Source: Lunularia cruciata (taxonomy: Eukaryota; Streptophyta; Marchantiopsida; Lunulariales; Lunulariaceae). From it: DNA of 64,000 bases. Shown here in pieces: positions 55,481 through 64,000 of the stretch (position 1 is the stretch's first letter; every line of letters begins with the position of its first letter). Where the stretch lies: the NCBI GenBank assembly GCA_948567375.1, contig OX419757.1, forward strand, positions 1,240,001-1,304,000, read 5' to 3'. The notes beneath the pieces were generated by a model, which worked only from the letters and a program-made list of their open reading frames with translations, was not told where the DNA came from and searched no databases. The translations under genes were made by a program, and so were the position numbers.

Positions 55481-55600
55481 AGTCCCATCTCAACAACAAG
55501 TCTATCCAACCAAATTGCCTCCTTTGTTCCTTCTGTTGTTGCCACATACTCAATTTTTGTAGTACATTGTGCAACACACTTCTGCAAGGTAGATCTCCAA

Positions 55601-56834
55601 CTAATGCACCCCACCACCAAGTGTGAATACATATCCCGTTATTGACCTCTGCTTGTCCAAATCTTGTCCATAGTCAACATCTACATAGCCATCTAGTGAT
55701 GCGGCATTCATTGATCTTCTATCAAATAAGAGCCCATAGTCTAGTGTACCTCTCAAATACTTGAGAATCCACTTAATTGCTTTCCAATGTGTCTCTCCTG
55801 GATTTGACATATACTTGCACCCATTGCTAGGGCAAAGATCAAGTCTAATGCAAGTCATCAAGTACATGAGACTCCCAACAGCCTTCTCATAAGGAATGTT
55901 AGCCATCAACCCTTCTCTACAACATTTGTAGAACAACATGCTTCTAAAAGCTTGAAATGAGAAGCTAGAGGAATACTTATTGGTTTATAGTTCCATATGT
56001 TGAACCTAGCAAGTACCTTCTTAACATACTTACCCTGCATCAACCACCATTGACTATTGCCCAAGTTCCTCTTGATCTCCATGCCTAATATCCTTGTGGC
56101 CAACCCTAGATCCTTCATCTTGAACTCCAAACTCAAGAGCGCCTTGAGCTTGTTCACCTTAGATATATCATTGGTAGCTATCAACATGTCATCCACATAC
56201 AACACAAGAATAATAGAACCAAAGGTTTTATTACTCATTGGTTTCATGTATACACAAGGATCAAACAAACTCTTATTGAAACCATGAGCATGCATAAATA
56301 CATCAAACCTCTTGTTCCATTGGCGAGGTGCTTGCTTCAATCCATGCAAGGACTTTAGCAATCTGCATACCTTGTCCTCTTGACCTTTCTTCACAAACCC
56401 CATAGGTTGTCTCATGAAGATCTTCTCATCCAAGGTGCCATAGAGAAACACCGTGATAACATCCATTTGATCTAAAGTAAGACTAGATAATACAACAAGC
56501 ATACATAATAGATGTATTGTGTAATACTTTGCAATAAGAGAAAAGGTTCATTGTAGTACACTCTCTTCTCTTAAGTGAACTCATGTGCTACCAACCTAGC
56601 CTTGTAGATCTTTGATCCCTCCTTAGGACCCTCCTTCAACTTGTAGATCCACTTGCAATCTATCACTTGTTGATCCTTAGATAATCTGACTAGCTCCCAA
56701 GTCTTGTTATCCCTCAAGGATTCCATCTCCCTCTCCAAAACCAAACTACTCATCCTTCTCACTAGAAGAACATACCTCCTTGTAGGATGAGAGTTCATCT
56801 TCTTCCAAGACCAAAGCATGAGCATCATCCCCAA
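55601..56834 (-). pseudogene. Copia reverse transcriptase of the second element
   Basis: DNKTWELVRLSKDQQVIDCKW, then DVITVFLYGTLDEKIFMRQP, LKSLHGLKQAPRQWNKRF, LVLYVDDMLIATND with catalytic YVDD, and YEKAVGSLMYLMTCIRLDL. The V-K-TAFL motif reads VITVFL and several stops separate the pieces, so it is dead. Confidence 0.9.
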
Positions 56835-57223
56835 AAGTCAAATCATCATCCAACAACTTTGTTGAATCAGTCCACAAACCATATCTGTTTGGAGCTCAAC
56901 AAGCACACCGTAATGACCTTCTAGATGAACTCTCTACTTGATCTCCATGTGTAGGTCCATAGTGAGGCTGACCTAGCACATTTTGTTTCTTACCAACAAC
57001 TACTTGCTTCTCAAGAACTTGCTTTGCTATAGGAGCACCTCCTTCTTCCTTATCACTTAAGTGATCAATCTCCTCCTCAATTAGATCTAGGGTGGGAGAC
57101 TTGCCATTGTCAATGTAGGGAGCCTGAGCATTCTTCTTAACCTTGAATGATCTGGATTCATAAAGGATACATCCCTACTGACCACAACCTTACACGCTAG
57201 TGGATCCCATAGCCTATAAGCCT

Positions 57224-57997
57224 TCACTCCACTTTCATAGCCAAGAAAATTACATTTCTTTGACTTAACATCCAACTTGGACTATTCTCCTTACGTGTGA
57301 ATGAATATGCATCACAACCAAATATCTTCAATCTACCATAATTAGCAAGTCGCTGATGCCTCAACTCATATGGTATCTTGAAGTTGATTGCATTGGATGG
57401 AGAAATATTTACCTCATATGTTGTTATGTTGACAACTTCTGCCCAAAACTCATGTGGTAACTTTGATTTGCTCAACATACTCCATGCATGCTCCAACAAT
57501 GTCCAATTGAGCTACTCATCAACACCATTTTGCTACGGAGTCTAAACTATGGTAAGGTGGCAAGTTATCCTTTGTTCTATGCAATACGCCTTAAACTCTC
57601 CAACAACATACTCCCCACCATTTGTTTGATCACAAACACCTCACCTTCTCTCCAATTTAAGTCTCAACTTGTGATGCCACTTCTTAAAAGTAGCAAAGAC
57701 TTCAGACTTGTGGTGCATGAAATAAATCCACACAAACCTCAAGTAATCATCAATAAATATCACATAGTAAACTTTTACAGAGTGTGAGGGTGTAGGGGAT
57801 GGTCCCCATACATCAATATGTATATACTCAAGTAGATCCTTGGAACTATGGGTCCACACCCCAAAAATAGATTGGTTCTGTTTTCCAAAGATGCAATGCT
57901 CACAAAAATCCAACTTCATAGTGTTCAAGCCAGATAATAAGCTATTTCTTCTCACTACACTCAAATGACTTAGCAGTGAATGCCACACAATCATCAC
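57224..57997 (-). pseudogene. Copia integrase of the second element
   Basis: WHSLLSHLSV (GAG-pre-integrase), CEHCIFGKQNQ, IHIDVWGPSPTPS (first catalytic Asp), then a later piece with LPHEFWAEVVNITTYEVN. The middle part with the second Asp and the Glu is disrupted near 57500-57640. Confidence 0.87.
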
Positions 57998-58099
57998 TCA
58001 TCCTAAGACCTAGTTACATTGGCTTCTCCTCACACTATAGTGCCTTTTAATACAAATAGATTTTTTCAAAAGTTACTTTGCAAGATAACTTTACCACTA

Positions 58100-58760
58100 G
58101 AAGTGACTCAAAGTACCCCATCACCAACACTTCGTTGATGACCTTTAGCATGCAATACTCCAAGGGAAATTAGGTTCTTCTTCATGTCAGGTATGAACCA
58201 AACATCATTGAACTTCTATATAGTTCCATCAAACATTCAAATCCTTATGGATCCATCACCCTTTATCCAACAAGTTTGATTATTCCCCATTAGAATTGAA
58301 CCATTGGATGTTGAAAGTGAATAGAAGAACTCCTTGATATAGTATATATGGTACGAGCAAGCACAATCTAGAATCCACTTATCATTCTTATTAGGAGATG
58401 AGGCACAAAGAGCATACTCACATCGTCACAAATCATATTGATCATCCAACATATTAGTATCCTCATCAGCATAAACTATGTTTGCTGAGGAGCCTTCATC
58501 TACCTTTCCTTTACCCTTAGCTTTACACTCCTTTACATGGCCTACTTTGCCACATCCCTAACAAGTCACTTGTTCTTCTCCTTGGACTTGCTTCTAGACT
58601 TAGACCAGGATCTGGCCTTGCTTTTCCCCTTACCACCATCAGTAGTCCTGCACTGAAGTCTCCTACATTGGACAACCAAAGTAGTGCTTGGAGTAGAAGA
58701 TGACATCGAGGTTGCAACAAGTTTCTATTGCAAGTCAGTCGTAAGTAGAGTTGTTGTCAC
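58100..58760 (-). pseudogene. Copia protease and gag tail of the second element
   Basis: Around 58340-58400 the minus strand reads WILDCACSYHI, a protease Asp region with Cys in the second position. Upstream, around 58560-58680, lies a Lys/Ser/Arg-rich gag tail with scattered stops. Confidence 0.6.
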
Positions 58761-59071
58761 CTCTTCAAAGGTAATAGTCTTCTTCTCACAATGTAATAAA
58801 ACTCATGAAAGTGACTAATAGGATGGCGGTAAGGAGCCCAACAAGTGTAGCGCCTTCCACTCCTCATTCAGCTCCTCTCCCAAGTTTGTCAAGTCCACCA
58901 CTGTCACAAAATGTATCCACATGGTCACTAATATTGGTCCTTGGTTTTATCTTGAATGTGATTCATTTGATACAATTGGTTTGATAATTCATTCTGATGA
59001 TACTTGCTCTAAAGTGCATCAAACAATGAGGTACAATCAGAATGCTCCCTCACTTGCTTGATCACATGGGA

Positions 59072-59395
59072 CTAAAGGTGAAGCGAAATAGTACTCACTG
59101 CTTGTTCTTGTATATGATCCCAATCACTTTGTCTCACATCCTTAGATTTCTCCCTCATGAACTTCTCCAAACCAATTGCCCTCAACACTCCTTTCACCTG
59201 CCATTCCCATAGCAAGTAATCCATGCAGCCATCAAACTTTTCTACATCAAACTTGGGTCCACCAAGCTTCAAGGTACACATCTTGACTTGCTTCTGCTCC
59301 ATGAGTACTACTAAGGCTATTGCTGCACTTAGGGACTCCTCTTGAGTCCTTGAACCTTCCACCTTAAAACTTTGATACTTAGGGGAGTGGGTCAT
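59072..59395 (-). pseudogene. Copia gag of the second element
   Basis: KFDVEKFDGCMDYLLWEWQV followed by KGVLRAIGLEKFM is the conserved UBN2/DUF4219-type start of copia gag. A stop follows at 59072. Confidence 0.82.
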
Positions 59396-59399
59396 AAGA

Positions 59400-60258
59400 C
59401 AAATATGCTTTTACAACAACGTCTTCAAGTACTCAAAAATCAACATCTAGTTGCATGAAATTATAGCCTTGAAAATAAGCTTTCCAATGCACTAAACAAA
59501 TTAATCATTTGAGTCTTGAGTCAAAAGTTATGAATTGAATTCTAGGGGGTTAAAAAATTGGATTCTATACCACATTCATAAGTCTAAGACTTCTCCCCCA
59601 CTAACTCTCTTTGGGTTCTATTTCTTTTTTGTCTTTGTTGGTGCAACAACAAACCTTTAACTAATGGGGAGTTCTGCCGGTATAAATATACAAAAGTTCA
59701 CTATGGGATTTGCTCAAGAAACCTGGTTAAGGATTATGCAGATATTTAGACTTTCTAATAGTGAATAATCAAGAAAGTAAGCAAGTAAATTCACCATAAG
59801 CAATAAGCAAGTACATTCCCCAACATGATTGCCATCTCCTCAAGATTTAAGCTCCTACCTTCCTTCTGTACCAACAAGAATTTTGTAGTAGTGTGATGAA
59901 AAGCCTCTATCACCTTCTTATCCTTCCTTCCACCAACTGGTTCTTCTTCATTCTACGTCCATCTTCACCAGCTCCTCCTTCACCATAAGGGAGCTACTAC
60001 TTCTAGTGTTTGATCCTTCTCATCAGTAAAGTCACATCAAATCCAATTATAAGACCACTTGGGCACAATTGACTTGTACTATCAACAAAATTCTCTAATC
60101 TTTACCTCTCTTTCCTCCCCAAAGTGATATTTTCAAGTGGCGGTTAATAGCACGTTGTGGTGAAAAGGAGATCTAGTGCATTGAACTAGGCTCAAATTTG
60201 ATTCTTGGCAAATGACTGTCCATTCTTTACAGTCGCATCTTTAATCAAAGTCTCAATG
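59400..60258. other. Spacer between copia and gypsy
   Basis: No coding or RNA features seen. It may include the copia leader (59400-59600). Confidence 0.5.
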
Positions 60259-61005
60259 TGTAATACCAAGAGTTAGCCATATGATCTAGATGTGAAATTC
60301 AGTTTGGTAACATCTAGAATAATGTTATACATGATAGTCAAAATAGATCAAATAGAAGTATCACCAAAAGAGTACTTCTACTAATAGGGCAAAAACCAAA
60401 ATAGACTTGAGAACCTTAGAACCAATAGTTAGACATATGATTTAAAGGTGAGAATTGGTTTGGTAACATCTGGAAGGATGTTACACATGATGGACTAAAT
60501 AGATCAGAAAGAGGTATCACCAAAAGAGGACTTCTACTAATAGAGTAGGAACCAAAATATGCATGAAATCTTTGAAGACAATTTTGGAGGTCTAAACGGA
60601 TGAATTAGGCCGCGAAAATGTGTTGATGCCTTCCACCCTCCCCTCCCAATAAAGGGAAGGTTGGCCTTCCCTTCCCCCTGCTTTGTCTTGTCGAGTGCTT
60701 TCCAATGGTACCTTACGTGATTTTGAGATTTCCCTCAGGAAGATTCCCTCAAAGATTCCCTTTGGTCAAAGCTTGTTTGACCAACCAGATAGGACCTAGA
60801 CCGGACATGGCACCCATCCAAGTAAGTAATCCAAGGGTGGAGCTTGCTGACATGTCACCTATCTGTGTACTTAATCTTATGGTGGAGCTTCCTTGGAGGA
60901 GATCCTCTTTGTCTATATAATAAAGAGAAGGTGCTCCTTTGGGGCATCGAATGTTTGAGTGTGCAATCTGTGTTTTCTCTCTTCTCTTGTCCTTGGAGTA
61001 TTACA
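60259..61005 (+). repeat. 5' LTR of the gypsy element
   Basis: TGTAATACC ... GTATTACA, ending one base before the primer site. It has an internal duplication: the block starting near 60273 (GTTAGCCATATGATCTAGATG) recurs from about 60430. A TATATAATAAAG box lies at 60914-60925. Related copy at 11455-12030. Confidence 0.85.
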
Positions 61006-61609
61006 ATGGTATTTGAGCAAGTGTTTTAGTCCAAGAGAACGGATCACCTCTCTTGGAATAGCACAAACTACTGAAATTGAGTAATTTGAGGTGGAGAACA
61101 TAGAGTAATCGCTAGACTTAGGAAGGACTTTAGAAGAGCAAATGGGATGGATGCGCCGGGAGGATAATTTCTCGCACCTAGCTTTCCATTCTCAAACCCA
61201 TTCCACATCAAGATTATGTACATCCAGCGTGAGCAGATGAGGGTATAGCTAGTTTATCACTTTGGTGTAGAATTCATGGACATAGTGATGAACTCACCAA
61301 ACATGGTGATTCTACCTGTGGTGATATATGATAGAGAGTGGGATTTGACAATCTACATTCTATTATGATAATATGGATATGAATGTCCCAAATCCTCTCC
61401 CTTTCAACACGTAAGTAGAAATCCGTTATGTAGGGAGACCAAAAGTGATGTTTAGAGATTTTGTGGTTAAGAATTTTGGTGAGGAGTATTATCAACAAGT
61501 GATAGCTTCTGAGGTCCCAATGGTAGTTCCGATAGTTTGTGCGCTTTCCAGAGTGATTATATTGACTCTATATTGAAGTAGACATTAGCAATTGAGTGTT
61601 GCAGTAACC

Positions 61610-62700
61610 ATGGATCTGCAATTACAAGAGCTGGTGCAAGGAATGCAAGGGATGTTGAATGAATTTTGAGAGATCAAGATAACCATGGAGACATTACAGA
61701 GTCAAGTGCAGATCCTCAGGAACAATCAAGCCATGCAAGAAGAAGAGCCGTCTTAAAACCTAGTACCTACGACTGAAGTACTTGGAGAGGCACATGTGCC
61801 TACGAACCCTATTAATGATGAAGCCACATTGCTACTCCGGATGAAGAAGACCTACAACATCGAGCCTTACAAGGGGCAATGTATGATGGGAGTAGTGGAA
61901 AATTGGATCTCAAGAATGAATCAATATTTCTTATTGTTCTCAATAGAGATCACGGAGCATGTTGCAGGCGTGTTTGCATGTAGGTACTTGACCGATAAAG
62001 CCCTCACATGGTATGATACTTGGGAACGATCCATGTTGGCAGAGAGAAGGGAGGTCACATGGACAGCAATGCAAGAAGGACTGTTGAAGAATTTCCAATC
62101 AGTGGATTTTATGTAGATGGCTCAAACCCAACTATGGGGATTGAGACTAAAGACTAGCATACAAGAGTATGTGGAGGCATTTTAGGATCTACAAGTTGCA
62201 ATTACCGACATGAGTCTAGCAGAGGCTCTTGACAATTTCAAACGAGGGTTGAAAGAGCGGATTTGCCCAAGAAGTTATGGTGCAAAATCCTTGAACGGTA
62301 TTTGAAGCCATTGCTTGTGCGCAGAGAATAGCAAGAGCATTAGGTGGAGGTGAAGGAGTAGTTCTACCTCAATATTATTAGGCAAAAATGCCACACATGG
62401 GTGGACCAGTACCAATGGAATTTGGGTAACCTTTGATTCCACGATCGAGGAGCACGACCACTTCAAGGGGGCAAGGACGGGTAGAAGAACAAAGAGATGG
62501 AGTCCCACAAGGAGAAGGGACTTGAGGAGAACAACGATGTTGTTACAATTGTGGCCATGTTGGGCACATATCTACCAACTGTCGCAGTTGTTTCCCTACA
62601 AGCCCTTGGCCTTTGTATAGGCAATCTTTGAACAACATGGAGAGGCACATTGAAGAGGAGGAGGTGGAAATCACTTTGGAAAACAAAGATCACTAGTAAA
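61610..62700 (+). pseudogene. Gypsy gag with CCHC zinc knuckle
   Basis: ENWISRMNQYFLLFSIEI and LTWYDTWER are the retrotransposon-gag helices. CYNCGHVGHISTNC at 62541-62582 is a perfect CX2CX4HX4C knuckle. In-frame TGA, TAA and TAG codons break it at about 61665, 61750, 62113 and 62183. Confidence 0.85.
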
Positions 62701-62794
62701 TGTACCTCGCGGCCTTACTGGCTCAATAAGGAAGCAAAGAAGCAAGGGAAGGAAGAAGAATAATGCACAAAGATCTCAAGAGGCAACCTCACAA

Positions 62795-63240
62795 TTGATT
62801 GTCGTGAATAGAATCTTGGAAGGTAATCAAGTGAGAGTATTAATAGATCCGGGAGCAACAGAGAATTTCTTGTCTTGCTCTGTTACAACAAGATTAGGAA
62901 TGGATCAAGAGAGAGATGGGAGTGAAGAAGTAGAGTTACCTAATGGGCAAACAGAGAGGATTGAATCATTACCTAGAGGGGTAACCCTCTCTGTAGGAGA
63001 GTATCAAGAAGCAATTGAGTGGCAAGTGATATAGTTAGCTCGTTATGATGCAATTTTAGGCATGCCATGGATGGAGCAGTATAACCCTATGGTGGATTGG
63101 AGGAAAAAAGTAGTGAGAAGCCACCAATGGTCAATCATTGGGGTTAAAGAAAAATCACACAAGCAAAAACTGCCTCTATATGTCATAAGGATGGCAACTA
63201 TATGTAAGATCGATAGATGTTTTATGGGTCTAATAAGAAA
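62795..63240 (+). pseudogene. Gypsy aspartic protease
   Basis: VRVLIDPGATENFLSCS has the catalytic Asp in a DPGA context (DSGA is usual) and YDAILGMPWMEQYNPMVDW is the conserved second block. A TAG at 63032 lies between them. Confidence 0.87.
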
Positions 63241-63245
63241 AGTCT

Positions 63246-63654
63246 TGTACAAGACCAAATCCGAGGAGAGAAATAGAAGAATGGAAACTCACATTGGGAC
63301 ACTTGAATGAAGGAAAGCTCCGAATGCCTAGCATGAGCTTTGGCTTTGGTATTTATAGGTACATACAAGGCCCTTGAGAAGCTTCTCAAGAAGCTTCCTC
63401 AAGCCGCTTTCTTAGAGTGCAAGCCAAGTTAACTAGGAAGCTTCTCAAGAAGCTTCCTTCCAGAAGCCGCCTACTTGGCGTGCAATCTAAGCTAGTTGGA
63501 AGCTTCTAGAAGCTACTTACTTAAGGTGCAAGCTAAGCTAACCGGGAAGCTTCCCAAAGCTTCCTAGATACTTCCGGAATATTCTAAGCTAATTTGTCTT
63601 ATGTGTTACTTCGTGAGCCCAATTGACTTTGTCGCTAAACTCCATATTGTTACA
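63246..63654 (-). repeat. Chromovirus 3' LTR (minus strand)
   Basis: 409 bp, TGTACAAGACC ... TTGTTACA. On the minus strand it is preceded by GGCGGGGGAATA (polypurine tract, 63655-63666) and the chromodomain of the element, which continues beyond the window. It is inserted into the gypsy element at 60259-63245. Confidence 0.88.
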
Positions 63655-63666
63655 TATTCCCCCGCC

Positions 63667-64000
63667 GCTAGTTGGTGACGTCCTCGTCGCCAATGAAGCT
63701 TCAAATTCCTGGATGGCCGTCTGTGCATTGTGGAGGTGAGAAAGAGGTTCCCAGGTGGCATCATGAAGGGGATACCCTTTCTAAAGGACCTTGTACTCCG
63801 TATGTTGGCGACGGCTTCGTTGAATATGGCGACGTGCAAGAATACTATCAACTTCGTACTCCTTATGATCATTGATAGGGATAGGAAGAGGGGGAGGTTG
63901 GACTCAAGAGGAAAAGGAAGAGGGGTTAGAAACAAAGGGTTTCAACTTGGAAATATGAAAGACACGATGGATACGCATGTGACAAGGCAAGGCAAGACGA
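63667..64000 (-). pseudogene. Chromodomain end of a gypsy chromovirus
   Basis: Minus strand: NDHKEYEVDSILARRHI, then TEYKVL-stop-KGYPLHDATWEPLSH, AQTAIQEFEASLATRTS and the end before GGGICNN. This is an integrase C-terminal chromodomain. The stop is TAG at the aromatic position where a Trp codon (TGG) is expected. The rest of the element lies beyond 64000. Confidence 0.88.

Larger units (their letters stand above)
54421..59400 (-). mobile_element. Second Ty1/copia element, decayed
   Basis: Minus strand, in order: gag (59072-59395), protease remnant (about 58300-58400), integrase (57224-57997), RT (55601-56834) and RNase H (54813-55075). It is interrupted by a solo LTR at 55077-55480. Its own LTRs are not identified. 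The stretch 54421-54810 may be the 3' LTR and about 59400-59700 the leader or 5' LTR, but I find no convincing terminal repeat between them. Confidence 0.85.
60259..63245 (+). mobile_element. 5' half of a Ty3/gypsy element (LTR, gag, protease)
   Basis: A 5' LTR at 60259-61005 is followed by primer-site-like TGGTATTTGAGC (61007-61018), gag from about 61610, a zinc knuckle at 62541-62582 and an aspartic protease from about 62795. The element is cut at 63246 by an LTR of another family, and no RT follows in the window. Stops in gag are mostly TAG, TGA or TAA one C-to-T step from Gln or Arg codons. Confidence 0.87.

Overview
This window is nuclear DNA from a green plant. The evidence is many short exons with GT-AG introns, Ty1/copia and Ty3/gypsy LTR retrotransposons with plant-type tRNA-Met primer sites, a leucine-rich-repeat gene and a chloroplast-pathway gene. 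The central gene is a PHYLLO locus (menF-menD-menC-menH fusion) that still has the whole menF chorismate-binding part. As I recall, flowering plants have lost that part, so I favour a non-seed streptophyte (bryophyte, lycophyte, fern or a streptophyte alga). The species cannot be named from the sequence.

Layout. 1-1500: nothing recognised. 1.5-11.4 kb: a Ty3/gypsy element read on the minus strand. Its single 7.4 kb frame encodes gag, zinc knuckles, protease, a C5-cytosine DNA methyltransferase, reverse transcriptase, RNase H, integrase and a C-terminal PHD finger. It is broken only by in-frame stops. 11.4-12.9 kb: a second gypsy LTR, a (GA)n tract and a solo LTR with target-site duplication. 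13-19.4 kb: AT-rich sequence with decayed coding remnants (FCP1-like and non-LTR-retroelement-like). 19.5-22.0 kb: a minus-strand LRR pseudogene with a fresh 132-bp tandem triplication. 23.6-45.5 kb: PHYLLO on the minus strand, which I could join as 34 exons into one frame of about 2,061 codons. A 5-kb copia element sits in the intron inside the menD module. 46.0-46.6 kb: a decayed tRNA and group-II-intron-like sequence, probably of organellar origin. 48.3-52.3 kb: plus-strand 5' end of an Aquarius-type intron-binding helicase gene, broken and partly duplicated in tandem. 52.3-64 kb: nested retrotransposon debris: chromodomain gypsy ends, a decayed copia with a solo LTR inside it (TSD AGTCC), and the 5' half of another gypsy cut by a further LTR.

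How the parts work together. PHYLLO would carry out four consecutive phylloquinone steps in the plastid: chorismate to isochorismate (MenF), SEPHCHC synthesis (MenD), SHCHC formation (MenH) and o-succinylbenzoate formation (MenC). Catalytic residues are recognisable in all four modules. The rest of the window is mostly transposons.

The most notable system is the methyltransferase-plus-PHD gypsy. Cytosine methyltransferases captured by retrotransposons have been described from dinoflagellates and charophytes. Here one shares a polyprotein with a PHD finger, and every one of 18 internal stops is one C-to-T change from a Gln or Arg codon. That pattern suggests decay by deamination of methylated cytosines.
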